Origin: JAHJQZ01 sp963676075
GTDB lineage: Bacteria; Pseudomonadota; Alphaproteobacteria; Rhizobiales; Devosiaceae
Assembly: GCA_963676075.2 (NCBI GenBank)
Contig: CAXXNZ010000020.1
Location: 1-64,000, forward strand
Direction: 5' to 3'
Length of the DNA stretch: 64,000 bases
In this document: positions 16,819 through 24,591 of the stretch, one piece after another
Numbering within the stretch: position 1 is the stretch's first letter
How the letters are laid out: each line of letters begins with the position of its first letter
Program-made: the position numbers and the translations under genes
Notes under the pieces: model-generated
The model's database searches: none
What the model was told of the DNA's origin: nothing
Seen by the model: only the letters and a program-made list of their open reading frames with translations

Positions 16819-16873
16819 GGGTCAAGCCCGAGGATGACGATGTGGGTGTTTGAGGCGACGTGCCACACACTGC

Positions 16874-16973
16874 CGTCATTGCAAGGAGCGCTTGCGACGA
16901 AGCAACCCATCCGCGATGTCGGTGCATCCGTCTGGATGGGGTACCGCGCGCCCTTCGGGCGCTCGCAATGACG
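16874..16973. repeat. 100-bp palindromic intergenic repeat with CGTCATTGC ends
   Basis: Starts CGTCATTGCAAGGAGC and ends GGGCGCTCGCAATGACG, with internal inverted AACCCATCC / GGATGGG and a CGCCCTTCGGGCG hairpin. Its ends and organisation match the CGTCATTGCGAG-type repeats scattered through alphaproteobacterial genomes. It sits between IS copy 2 and the 3' end of recR. Confidence 0.65.
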
Positions 16974-16993
16974 CCGGAGGTAACGGACAAGTC

Positions 16994-17590
16994 CTAAAAC
17001 ACCGTCCGCGCCTTGAGCGCCTGGGACAGCGTGCCCTCGTCGAGATAATCGAGTTCGCCACCCACAGGCACGCCATGGGCAAGGCGGGTGATCTTGATGC
17101 CCATCCCGGCCAATCTGTCCGTAATGAAATGCGCCGTGGTTTGTCCTTCGACCGTGGCGTTGACGGCCAGAACGATCTCGGAGAAATCGCCGGCCCGCGC
17201 CACCAGCCGGTCGATGTTGAGGTCTTCCGGCCCGACACCGTCGAGCGGCGACAGCACGCCCCCGAGCACGTGGTAGCTCACCGCCCCCGCCCCGGCCCTC
17301 TCCATGGCCCAGAGATCGGCGACATCCTCGACGACGATCAACAGCCCGGTTTCCTTGCGGCGCGGATCGGCACAGATGGCGCAGGGGCTCTGGGAATCGA
17401 TATTGCCGCAAATCTCGCAGACGGTGACCGTTTCGACTGCGCGGTCGAGCGCCGCCGACAGCGGTGCCATCAGCGATTGCTTCTTCTTGATCAGGTGCAA
17501 AACGGCACGCCGGGCCGACCGCGGCCCCAGCCCCGGCAGACGCGCCATCAGCTGGATCAGCTGTTCGATTTCGGGAGAGGACTGGGCCAT
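16994..17590 (-). CDS. recR: Recombination mediator protein RecR
   Basis: Works with RecO to load RecA on SSB-coated single-stranded DNA. The 198-residue protein has the N-terminal helix-hairpin-helix (LPGLGPRSARRAVLHLI), a four-Cys zinc finger (CEICGNIDSQSPCAIC) and a Toprim domain (LLIVVEDVADLWAME) ending LAHGVPVGGELDYLDEGTL. Length is the family norm. It is the last gene of the dnaX-ybaB-recR operon, 22 bp after ybaB, an arrangement conserved across proteobacteria. Confidence 0.97.
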   Translation of the reverse strand: MAQSSPEIEQLIQLMARLPGLGPRSARRAVLHLIKKKQSLMAPLSAALDRAVETVTVCEICGNIDSQSPCAICADPRRKETGLLIVVEDVADLWAMERAGAGAVSYHVLGGVLSPLDGVGPEDLNIDRLVARAGDFSEIVLAVNATVEGQTTAHFITDRLAGMGIKITRLAHGVPVGGELDYLDEGTLSQALKARTVF

Positions 17591-17612
17591 TGCTGTACCG
17601 CTGGGCGCGCCC

Positions 17613-17936
17613 CTAGAACGGCAGTTTCATGCCGGGCGGGATCGGCAGACCGGCGGTCAGCTCCTGCATGCGCTCGGTCATCTTAGCCTCGATCTTGCCC
17701 TTGGCATCGTTGTACGCCGCAATGATCAGATCCTCGATGATCGACTTGTCGCCGTCGGCGATGAGCGAGGGATCGATTTCGAGGCGGCGCATGTCGTTCT
17801 TGCCGCTGAGCGTCACCGAGACCATGCCGCCGCCGGAGGTGCCGGTGGCTTCCTCGTTCTTCATCTCTTCCTGAAGCGCGGACATCTTTTCCTGGATTTC
17901 GCCGGCGCTCTTCATCAGGTTCATCAGATCGCGCAT
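17613..17936 (-). CDS. YbaB/EbfC nucleoid-associated DNA-binding protein
   Basis: A small dimeric DNA-binding protein of 107 residues. It shows the family features: an N-terminal helix rich in Met and Lys (MRDLMNLMKSAGEIQEKMSALQEEM), a GGGMVSVTLSGKNDMRRLEIDPSL beta region and a C-terminal helix ending PIPPGMKLPF. Its start codon overlaps the dnaX stop by one base, indicating translational coupling. It lies between dnaX and recR as usual. Confidence 0.95.
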   Translation of the reverse strand: MRDLMNLMKSAGEIQEKMSALQEEMKNEEATGTSGGGMVSVTLSGKNDMRRLEIDPSLIADGDKSIIEDLIIAAYNDAKGKIEAKMTERMQELTAGLPIPPGMKLPF

Positions 17937-19675
17937 CAGTCTTCCTCTTGGCTTGCATCGAATGGTTCGGGCAGCGCGTCTTGTTCGGCCTCGGCGCCAC
18001 CCTTGAAGGTGACGTTGACCAGCTTGGCGCCGGGGAATGTTTCAAGAATCCTTTGCACCAGCGGGTCGCCGAGTGCAACGTCGTCGCGCGCTTGTGCTTC
18101 GGCCTTGCGGTTCTCGGCGATGGTCGGCTTGGCTTCTGCGCGGGAATTGACCGTCACCATCCAGTTGCGGCCGGTCCATTGCTTGAGCCGGGCCGACAGC
18201 GTGTTGACGATGCCGGGGTCGGCGCGTTCGGTCGGTTGGACTTCCAGCCGCCCCTCGGCAAAACTGACAAGCCGCAGTTCGGCTTCAAGCGCATGCTTGA
18301 CCGCGAGGTCGCGCTTTTCGGCAGCGAGCGCCACGATGCCGAGATAGGATTCCGGCATCGGCGAGAACCGCGCCACTGGTGCCGAGTGTTCAACCGCCTG
18401 AACCTGCGGTTGAGCCGTCTGTGTGGCAAGGCGCGGGCCGCCATGCATCTGGGCGCTGGCCCCGCCCCCGCTCGGCGGCAACGATCGCGGCGGCTGAGAC
18501 GATTGCGGATCGGACGGACCGTTCCGGAGCTTTTCAATCACTTCATCGGGTGTCGGCAGGTCAGTGGCATGGGCGAGCCGCACCAGCACCATCTCGGCGG
18601 CCTGCACGCCATTGCCGGCGCGGGCGACCTCTTCGATGCCCTTGGACAGGATCTGCCAGGTGCGGGTCAAAATGCGCACACCGAGCTTTTGCGCCATTTC
18701 CGGCGCGCGGGCGCGCTCGTCGGGCGTCAGGCCCTTGTCGGACGCAGCGCCCGGAACAAGTTTCAACCGTGTCACCAGATGGGTGAAATCGGCGAGATCG
18801 GCCAGGGTGGTACCAGGATCGGCGCCTGCATCGTAAAGGGCGCGATTGGTGTCGAGCGCCGCGGCGATCTCACCCTTCATCAGGTTTTCGAACAGGTCGA
18901 TGATCACCGAACGGTCGGCCAGGCCCAGCATTTCGCGGACACCGACGGCAGTGATCTTGCCGCCGCCATGGGCAATGGCCTGATCGAGCAGCGACTGGCA
19001 GTCGCGCACCGAGCCTTCGCCGGCCCGGACCACCATGGCGAGCGCTTCCGGCTCGGTCTCGATGCCCTCTTTTTCGAGCAGGGTTTCGAGATAGTTCGAC
19101 ATGATGTCGGACGGCACGCGCCTCAGGTCGAACCGCTGACAACGCGACAGGATCGTCACCGGCACCTTGCGGATCTCGGTCGTCGCGAAGATGAACTTCA
19201 CATAGGGCGGCGGCTCCTCCAGCGTTTTCAGCAAGCCGTTGAAGGCCGAGTTGGACAGCATGTGGACTTCGTCGATGATGAAGACCTTGAACGGCGCCGA
19301 AACCGGTCCGTATTTCACCGAATCAATGATCTCGCGAATATCATCGATCGAGGTGTTCGAGGCGGCGTCCATTTCCTGGACATCAACATGCCGTCCCTCG
19401 ATGATGGCGCGGCAATGCTCACCTTCCTTGGAAAGGTCGAGCGTCGGATGCGCGCCGGTTTCATCGACATAGTTGAAGGCGCGGGCGAGGATGCGGGCCG
19501 TCGTCGTCTTGCCGACACCACGCACGCCGGTGAGGATGAAAGCATGGTGGATGCGCCCGGCCTCGAAGGCGTTGGTCAGCGTCTGGACCATCGCCTCCTG
19601 GCCGATCAGGCTTTCAAAGCTCAGCGGTCGGTACTTGCGGGCAAGCACGACATAAGGTGTGTCGGTTCCGGCCAT
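17936..19675 (-). CDS. dnaX: DNA polymerase III subunits gamma/tau
   Basis: Clamp-loader ATPase of 579 residues. The N-terminus has ARKYRPLSFESLIGQE, the P-loop GVRGVGKTT at 50-58, the sensor-type DEVHMLSNSAFNGLLKTLEEPP and the SRCQRFDLRR arginine-finger region. The zinc-module Cys cluster of E. coli DnaX is reduced to one Cys here (GEHCRAIIEGRHVD), as in other alphaproteobacteria. A low-complexity linker (about 390-440, Pro/Ser/Gln-rich) leads to the C-terminal tau domain. No slippery A-run for programmed frameshifting stands out. First gene of dnaX-ybaB-recR. Confidence 0.96.
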   Translation of the reverse strand: MAGTDTPYVVLARKYRPLSFESLIGQEAMVQTLTNAFEAGRIHHAFILTGVRGVGKTTTARILARAFNYVDETGAHPTLDLSKEGEHCRAIIEGRHVDVQEMDAASNTSIDDIREIIDSVKYGPVSAPFKVFIIDEVHMLSNSAFNGLLKTLEEPPPYVKFIFATTEIRKVPVTILSRCQRFDLRRVPSDIMSNYLETLLEKEGIETEPEALAMVVRAGEGSVRDCQSLLDQAIAHGGGKITAVGVREMLGLADRSVIIDLFENLMKGEIAAALDTNRALYDAGADPGTTLADLADFTHLVTRLKLVPGAASDKGLTPDERARAPEMAQKLGVRILTRTWQILSKGIEEVARAGNGVQAAEMVLVRLAHATDLPTPDEVIEKLRNGPSDPQSSQPPRSLPPSGGGASAQMHGGPRLATQTAQPQVQAVEHSAPVARFSPMPESYLGIVALAAEKRDLAVKHALEAELRLVSFAEGRLEVQPTERADPGIVNTLSARLKQWTGRNWMVTVNSRAEAKPTIAENRKAEAQARDDVALGDPLVQRILETFPGAKLVNVTFKGGAEAEQDALPEPFDASQEED

Positions 19676-19833
19676 CAGTGCCCTGCTCTCGCGATTGCGT
19701 TCTCGGACTCACGTCTTTGCATGGGCGCAACCTAGCGAGCTTGGCCTGCGGATGAAACAGACATCGACACACAAAACCCGCGCCGTGAGCGAATTGCACA
19801 CAAAGGCGAGGGCTCGCATGAAAGCCAGTCCAA

Positions 19834-20328
19834 TCAGGCGGCGATGAAATCCATCGCCACCCCGTTCATGCAGTATCTGAGACCGGTCGGCTCGGGCCCG
19901 TCTTCGAAGACATGACCGAGATGACCGCCGCAATTGGCGCAGTGGACCTCGGTGCGGACCATGAACAGCGTGTTGTCTTCCGAGGCCCCGATGCCCCCCT
20001 CGATCGGTGCGTAAAAGCTCGGCCAGCCGGTGCCGCTGTCATACTTGGTTTCGGACGAATAGAGCGGCTGGGCGCAGCCGGCGCAAACGAAAGTGCCGGT
20101 ACGGTGCTCGTCGTTGAGGGGCGATGTGAACGGACGCTCGGTGCCATGATTGCGCAGCACATGGAATTGCTCATCCGTCAGCCGTTTGTGCCACTCGGTC
20201 TCGGTCAAGTTGAGCGGAAACTCTTTTTCGGCGGCGGTGGCGCGTCCGGGCAGGCGCAGCGCCGCGACGCCGGCAAGCCCGACAAGAGCCGTGCCGCCAA
20301 ACAGCAGGTTGCGTCGTGAAAGCTTCAT
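19834..20328 (-). CDS. msrB: Tat-exported peptide-methionine (R)-S-oxide reductase
   Basis: Reduces R-methionine sulfoxide in oxidised proteins. The 164-residue protein carries a twin-arginine signal (LSRRNLLFGGTALVGLAGVAAL, residues 3-24), so it should act in the periplasm. The MsrB domain has the zinc CxxC pairs (VCAGC, CANCGG), the GTGWPSF loop and the catalytic Cys in LRYCMN near the end. Export and the folded, metal-containing domain fit the Tat route. An msrA homologue without a Tat signal lies elsewhere in the window (37325-37983), so the two are not fused or co-transcribed. Confidence 0.93.
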   Translation of the reverse strand: MKLSRRNLLFGGTALVGLAGVAALRLPGRATAAEKEFPLNLTETEWHKRLTDEQFHVLRNHGTERPFTSPLNDEHRTGTFVCAGCAQPLYSSETKYDSGTGWPSFYAPIEGGIGASEDNTLFMVRTEVHCANCGGHLGHVFEDGPEPTGLRYCMNGVAMDFIAA

Positions 20329-20465
20329 TCTCGATCTCCTCGTTTTCGTACCAAGGAGATAACGCCAAATGCGGCCAAGAAAAGCACCCCAGCCCCGTTC
20401 GGGCGGTCAACTCAGATCACGATGAGATGAGGTTTCGTGCGCACTCTTCGCAAAGAGAAGAGTGG

Positions 20466-20568
20466 AAGTGGAGGCTGACAACGACCCGAGCCGAAACTCG
20501 TTAGGGCTGCTTCCTTCCGGACCTGACCCGGTTGGCGAGGGACACGTCCGCCGCCAACCTCCGGCCCC
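20466..20568 (-). ncRNA. ffs: Signal recognition particle RNA, small (4.5S) type
   Basis: On the minus strand the conserved domain IV core reads GGTCAGGTCCGGAAGGAAGC followed by AGCC, with the GGAA tetraloop and symmetric internal loop that bind Ffh. The 5' end (GGGGCCGGAGG) and 3' end (CAGCCTCC) can pair to close the long hairpin, giving about 100 nt. Its position near dnaX is usual in alphaproteobacteria. A short hairpin (CACTCTTC/GAAGAGTG, 20442-20464) follows and may end transcription. Exact ends are uncertain by a few bases. Confidence 0.92.
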
Positions 20569-20685
20569 TATTTGGGTGAAATGCACGGGAAATGCAAGTC
20601 CCTACGCGGGCACCGGTCGATCCGGACTTCCCCAACAGCCGATATGCAAGTAACTTCAAGGCGATTAATGCCAAGGGAGGCCGTA

Positions 20686-21054
20686 ATGGCGTATAAATTC
20701 AAGATCGTGGACCGCAAGAACGACCAGTTCGGTGTCCAGTTCCTTTACAATGCAGAAATCATGGTCTGGTCCGAAAGCTACAAGGGCAAATCCAGCGCCA
20801 AGAATTGCATCGAGTCTCTGGTCAAGAATGCGCCGGGGGCCGCTGTTGTTGATGTCTCCAAGGACGAGACCGGTTCCGGTTATCGTTTCGAGATCAAGAA
20901 ATCTTCCGACGACCAGTTCTTCGTGACCTTCGTTGCCTCCAATGGCGAGATCATGGTGCGCTCCGAGCGTTACACCTCAAAGGCCAGCGCCCAGAACTGC
21001 ATCGAGTCCTGCAAAAAGAACATGCCGGGCGCCGAAGTCAGCGACGAAACCTGA
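20686..21054 (+). CDS. YegP-like protein with two DUF1508 repeats
   Basis: A 122-residue protein made of two tandem DUF1508 units of about 55 residues. Unit 1 has FGVQFLYNAEIMVWSESYKGKSSAKNCIESL; unit 2 has FFVTFVASNGEIMVRSERYTSKASAQNCIES. Each ends with a short strand after a PGA turn (NAPGAAVVD, NMPGAEVSD). The first unit lacks one residue of the usual NGE turn. Members are small soluble proteins of unknown role. The ATG at 20686 follows a GGGAGG site. A strong terminator follows the gene, so it is monocistronic. Confidence 0.9.
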   Translation: MAYKFKIVDRKNDQFGVQFLYNAEIMVWSESYKGKSSAKNCIESLVKNAPGAAVVDVSKDETGSGYRFEIKKSSDDQFFVTFVASNGEIMVRSERYTSKASAQNCIESCKKNMPGAEVSDET

Positions 21055-21092
21055 TCGCTTCTTGCCGGCCCGCGCCGGCAGGCATAGGAAAC

Positions 21093-21131
21093 ACGGCGCA
21101 TGCCCGGTTGCGGGTGTGCGCCGTTTGTTTT
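21093..21131 (+). terminator. Rho-independent terminator after the DUF1508 gene
   Basis: ACGGCGCATGCCCG pairs with CGGGTGTGCGCCGT around a short loop, with G-U pairs at two positions, followed by TTGTTTT. It lies about 40 bp after the stop at 21054. Confidence 0.85.
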
Positions 21132-21159
21132 GATCCCGTGACAGAATGCGAGACGCATC

Positions 21160-21978
21160 GTGAGCCAAAAAAGCGACAACGCCGACGACATCGCCGAAGC
21201 CCTTGCCGAGGCCTATAATCGCGGCCTGGCTCTGGAAAAGGACGGCGATCTCGACGGCGCCATTTCAGCCTACCGTGAAGCCCTGGCCTTCGATCCCGCC
21301 GATCCGGGTGGGGTAGAAGTGCGCCTCGCCGCGCTCGGGGCCGGCCCGGTGCCCAAATCCGCCTCGCCTGCCTATGTCGAACTGCTGTTCGAACAGCACG
21401 CCGGCAATTTCGAGGACATCCTCGTCCGCCAGCTTCATTACGACGTCCCCAATCTTACCCGGAAAAAGCTCGAAGCACTCGGCCTGACGCCGTTTGCCCG
21501 CATGCTCGATCTCGGCTGCGGCACCGGGCTTGCCGGCGAAGCCATGCGCGATATGGCCCGCGAGATCATCGGCATCGACATCTCCGAGACCATGGTGGAT
21601 TTCGCCGAGGACAAGGACGTCTACGAAGGTCTCTATATCGGCGAGATCATCAGCTTCCTTGAGGACAATGAGGAAGCCCCGTTCGATCTTGTCGTCGCCG
21701 CCGACGTCCTGCCCTATCTCGGCGAAATCGAACCGCTGTTCCAAGGCGTGGCATCGGCATTGCGTCCGCAGGGCGTTTTCGCCTTCTCGACCGAAATGCT
21801 GAGGACCGAGGGCACCTATGCAGTCGGGCCGAACCGGCGGTTCCTTCATGCTGAAACCTATCTGCGCGACGGCCTCGCCGCCGCTGGATTCGAGGTTATG
21901 GCCATGGACGCGGTCAATGTCCGCGACGAGGACGAAGCCCCCTCGCCCGGGCACCTGGTGGTCGCGCAAAAGAGTTAG
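21160..21978 (+). CDS. TPR-containing class I SAM-dependent methyltransferase
   Basis: A 272-residue protein. A tetratricopeptide-like helical repeat occupies about residues 13-47 (AEAYNRGLALEKDGDLDGAISAYREAL). The Rossmann methyltransferase domain has motif I MLDLGCGTGLAGEAM near 116-130, the acidic GIDISETM, and a post-motif LVVAADVLPYLGE. TPR plus methyltransferase occurs in a group of alphaproteobacterial proteins of unknown substrate; the TPR suggests a protein partner. The start is a GTG at 21160. A dispersed repeat begins immediately after the stop. Confidence 0.85.
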   Translation: MSQKSDNADDIAEALAEAYNRGLALEKDGDLDGAISAYREALAFDPADPGGVEVRLAALGAGPVPKSASPAYVELLFEQHAGNFEDILVRQLHYDVPNLTRKKLEALGLTPFARMLDLGCGTGLAGEAMRDMAREIIGIDISETMVDFAEDKDVYEGLYIGEIISFLEDNEEAPFDLVVAADVLPYLGEIEPLFQGVASALRPQGVFAFSTEMLRTEGTYAVGPNRRFLHAETYLRDGLAAAGFEVMAMDAVNVRDEDEAPSPGHLVVAQKS

Positions 21979-22024
21979 AGCATGTTCAGGAAAAGTGGCC
22001 ACCGCTTTTCCGGTTCGAACATGC
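21979..22024. repeat. Short dispersed palindromic repeat (AAGTGG type)
   Basis: AGCATGTTCAGGAAAAGTGG opens the element and CGGTTCGAACATGC closes it, the outer GCATGTTC/GAACATGC arms being exact complements, with an inner GGAAAAG/CTTTTCC pair. A second member of the family lies at 35005-35049. Elements with AAGTGG...CCGG centres and complementary ends are common between genes in Hyphomicrobiales. Confidence 0.7.
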
Positions 22025-22039
22025 GACCACTCAAGGACC

Positions 22040-22083
22040 TAGGTCATGTCCGGTTTGGTTCCATCAAAGCCGGACATGACCTA
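22040..22083. other. 14-bp perfect inverted repeat between methyltransferase and prfC
   Basis: TAGGTCATGTCCGG (22040-22053) is exactly complementary to CCGGACATGACCTA (22070-22083), and the loop adds TTTGG/TCAAA pairing, giving a stem near 19 bp. No T-run follows. It may be another dispersed palindrome or an operator/attenuator 57 bp upstream of the prfC start. Confidence 0.55.
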
Positions 22084-22140
22084 CCCCTTGACCTGAGGCG
22101 CGCAAACCGCCATGCGGGGCGCGCAACACGTGAGCTTAAA

Positions 22141-23700
22141 ATGTCCCCTCTCCACCAGACCCGCCGTACCTTCGCGATCATCTCCCACCCCGACGCCGGC
22201 AAGACGACGCTGACCGAGCACTTGTTGAAGGCTTCGGGCGCCATCCAGCTCGCCGGACAGGTCAGGGCGCGCGGTGAACGGCGGCGGACACAGTCGGACT
22301 GGATGGAGATCGAGCAAAAGCGCGGCATCTCGGTCACCTCTTCGGTGATGACCTTCGAGCGCGACGGGCTGACCTTCAACCTGCTCGACACACCCGGCCA
22401 CTCTGATTTTTCCGAGGACACCTACCGGACCCTGACCGCCGTCGACAGCGCCATCATGGTCATCGACGCGGCACGCGGCATCGAGGCGCAGACCCTTAAG
22501 CTGTTCGAGATCTGCCGCCTCCGCAACATCCCGATCATCACCTTCGTCAACAAGATCGACCGCGAGGGCCGCGACCCGCTCGAAATCCTCGACGAGATCG
22601 CCAACACGCTAGCCCTCGACGTCTCCCCGGCCAACTGGCCGGTCGGCATGGGCGTCGGGCTGCAATGCGTGCTCGACCTGATGACCGGCCGGGTGATCGA
22701 TCCGCATGGCGAAACCAAGCCGAAAACCGTCGCCGAACTCGAACAAAAGGCCAAGGCCGGGTTCGGAGATCGCGATTGGGACCATGGCTTCGAAGGGTTG
22801 GAACTGGCGCGCGAGCTGTCGCCGCAATTCGATCTCGAGCTTTACCGCGCCGGCCACTTGACGCCGGTGTTTTTCGGCTCGGCCATCCGCAGCCTCGCCG
22901 TGATCGACCTGCTTGACGCCGTGGCGCGCTGGGCGCCGCCGCCGCAGCCACAGCCGGCCGAGCCCGAACCAATCCAGCCCGACAATGAGGACGTCACCGG
23001 GTTCGTCTTCAAGGTGCAGGCCAATATGGACAAGAACCATCGCGACCGCGTGGCCTTCGTCCGTCTGTCGTCCGGAACCTTCAAGCGCGGCATGAAGCTC
23101 AGAAACGTCAAGCGCAACAAGGACATCACCGTCACCAGCCCGATGTTCTTTTTCGCCCGCGAGCGCGAGACCGCCGACGAGGCGGTCGCTGGCGATGTCG
23201 TCGGCATCCCCAATCACGGCGCGCTCTCTGTCGGCGACACGCTTTCCGAGGGCCGCAAGGTCCAGGTCACTGGCATTCCCGATTTCGCCCCGGAAATCAT
23301 CCGCCGCGTCATCCTCAAGGATCCGATCAAGGCCAAGCAGCTCTCGAAAGCCCTCGGCGATCTTTCCGAGGAAGGCGTCACACAGGTGTTCCGCCCCGTC
23401 ATGGGCTCGGACTGGATCGTCGGCGTCGTCGGCAATCTGCAGCTCGACGTCCTGACCTCGCGCGTCGACAACGAATACGGCGTGCCGATCATCTGCGAGA
23501 GCTACGGCGTCGAAACGGCGCGGTGGCTGCATTCCGAGGAAAAGGGCGAAGTCGACCGCTTCATTGCCAAGAACCGCTCAGCCATCGCCGAAGACCGGGT
23601 CGGCGCACCGGTCTTCCTGGTCCGCGACCGCTGGTATCTCGGCCACATGCAGAAGGAATGGCCGAAAATGCAGTTCCTCGAGACGCGCGAGCGGAAGTAG
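22141..23700 (+). CDS. prfC: Peptide chain release factor 3
   Basis: GTPase that recycles RF1/RF2 from the ribosome after termination. The 519-residue protein has G1 SHPDAGKTTL (15-24), switch I RRRTQSDWMEIEQKRGISV, G3 DTPGHSDF, G4 NKIDREGRD and the C-terminal domain ending WYLGHMQKEWPKMQFLETRE. E. coli RF3 has 529 residues. I chose the ATG at 22141, directly before the conserved HQTRRTFAIISHPDAG; upstream in-frame codons run through dispersed repeats. Its last 78 bp are repeated, with substitutions, at 24328-24405. Confidence 0.96.
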   Translation: MSPLHQTRRTFAIISHPDAGKTTLTEHLLKASGAIQLAGQVRARGERRRTQSDWMEIEQKRGISVTSSVMTFERDGLTFNLLDTPGHSDFSEDTYRTLTAVDSAIMVIDAARGIEAQTLKLFEICRLRNIPIITFVNKIDREGRDPLEILDEIANTLALDVSPANWPVGMGVGLQCVLDLMTGRVIDPHGETKPKTVAELEQKAKAGFGDRDWDHGFEGLELARELSPQFDLELYRAGHLTPVFFGSAIRSLAVIDLLDAVARWAPPPQPQPAEPEPIQPDNEDVTGFVFKVQANMDKNHRDRVAFVRLSSGTFKRGMKLRNVKRNKDITVTSPMFFFARERETADEAVAGDVVGIPNHGALSVGDTLSEGRKVQVTGIPDFAPEIIRRVILKDPIKAKQLSKALGDLSEEGVTQVFRPVMGSDWIVGVVGNLQLDVLTSRVDNEYGVPIICESYGVETARWLHSEEKGEVDRFIAKNRSAIAEDRVGAPVFLVRDRWYLGHMQKEWPKMQFLETRERK

Positions 23701-23812
23701 ATCGTTTTCGGAGCCACGAGGCACCTGCCGGGTTGCGACACTTTCAGAGTGAGCGTTTACTGGAACTGTCTTGGAGATTTAGGCAGGAACACTGTCCGAA
23801 CGTAGTGTGGCA

Positions 23813-24319
23813 ATGGACACGCTCTCGGTTACGCCGAGTGAATCGGCGCATCTTCAGCAGCAGATAAACGCTCTTCTCCTGCAGGCTTTTCCTGACACGG
23901 ATGGCGATTCCTGTGAGCAAAGCAAGCCGTGGAAGCTGGTGCTGGGCTTGGAGACTGCACAAGTCGTTGCGCATGTCGCGATCTACATTCGCCCTGTGTT
24001 GATCGATGGCGCGGAGAGGCGAATTGGTTTGCTGGGCGATGTTGCGGTTGCGCCCGAATTCAGACGCATGGGCATTGCACGCAGGCTGATTGCCGAGGCT
24101 CACCGATTGCTAATCGAGCAGCACATCAATTTCGCGGTACTTTTTGCCTTCAACCCCGATGTCTACGCGTCATCCGGTTATGCTCCCATGGAGAATGAAA
24201 CCAGATTTATTGAGGCAGGACAGACAAAGCATTTCGTCTATAGAGGCGGGATGGTTTCAGCTTTGGGCGACGAAGTGTGGGATGCGAAACTGCTAGACCT
24301 GCAAGGAGAGGCAGTGTGA
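23813..24319 (+). CDS. GNAT-family N-acetyltransferase (islet gene)
   Basis: A 168-residue acetyltransferase. Motif A reads LGDVAVAPEFRRMGIARRLI, the acetyl-CoA pyrophosphate loop (R/Q-x2-G-x-G/A type), followed by a FAVLFAFNPDVYASSGY segment as in motif B. The overall pattern, with HVAIYIRPVLIDG before motif A, resembles NodA/YhbS-type GNATs; the substrate is unknown. Its GC content looks lower than prfC. It lies between the prfC 3' end and a diverged second copy of that end, so it is probably imported cargo. A GTG at 23807 is an alternative start. Confidence 0.82.
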   Translation: MDTLSVTPSESAHLQQQINALLLQAFPDTDGDSCEQSKPWKLVLGLETAQVVAHVAIYIRPVLIDGAERRIGLLGDVAVAPEFRRMGIARRLIAEAHRLLIEQHINFAVLFAFNPDVYASSGYAPMENETRFIEAGQTKHFVYRGGMVSALGDEVWDAKLLDLQGEAV

Positions 24320-24327
24320 TCCCGATG

Positions 24328-24405
24328 CGCGAGTGCTGGTATCTCGGTCACATGCAGAAGGAATGGCCGAAGATGCAATTCCTCGAGACTCGGGAAAGGA
24401 AGTAG
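24328..24405 (+). pseudogene. Duplicated 3' end of prfC (possible attachment-site remnant)
   Basis: Codes in frame for WYLGHMQKEWPKMQFLETRERK and stop, the same 22 residues that end prfC. Across these 22 codons plus stop there are seven base changes, at most third positions and one CGG/AGG, all synonymous. Homology begins at a CGCGA a few codons earlier and stops at the stop codon. There is no upstream frame to express it. The pattern fits the displaced end of prfC left after integration of an element carrying its own diverged replacement end. Confidence 0.75.
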
Positions 24406-24413
24406 GGCTCTTT

Positions 24414-24571
24414 CTCCCTCCCCTTGATGGGGAGGGTGGCCTGGCGCAGCCGGGTCGGGTGGGGTGGAGCCACAGGCATGGAGCGCGGAGCCTTACCCCC
24501 CACCCAGGCTCACGACGAACTTAGCAAGGGCTAAGTCCTGTTCGCCAACCCTCCCCACAAAGGGGAGGGAG
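24414..24571. repeat. 158-bp intergenic element with C/G-rich inverted ends
   Basis: Left end CTCCCTCCCCTTGATGGGGA continues GGGTGGCC; right end GCCAACCCTCCCCACAAAGG continues GGAGGGAG, nearly complementary over 28 bp. Each end also folds on itself (CTCCCC..GGGGAG). This matches the short dispersed elements with TCCCTCCCC...GGGGAGGG ends found between genes in many Hyphomicrobiales. It fills the gap between the prfC fragment and the oxyR 3' end. Confidence 0.6.
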
Positions 24572-24591
24572 GCTGGTGGCTCCCCGATGTA

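Larger units (their letters stand above)
14133..16833. repeat. REP-like palindrome pair, each arm interrupted by an IS copy
   Basis: The 19-bp palindromes CCTCGGGCTTGACCCGAGG (left arm) and its reverse complement CCTCGGGTCAAGCCCGAGG (right arm) flank about 103 bp (15432-15534). Each is split by one insertion sequence. The left arm reads 14133-14147 plus 15417-15431, the right arm 15535-15549 plus 16819-16833. Removing both elements and one copy of each target duplication restores a compact repeat with inverted ends, like the short interspersed repeats of rhizobial genomes. Confidence 0.75.
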
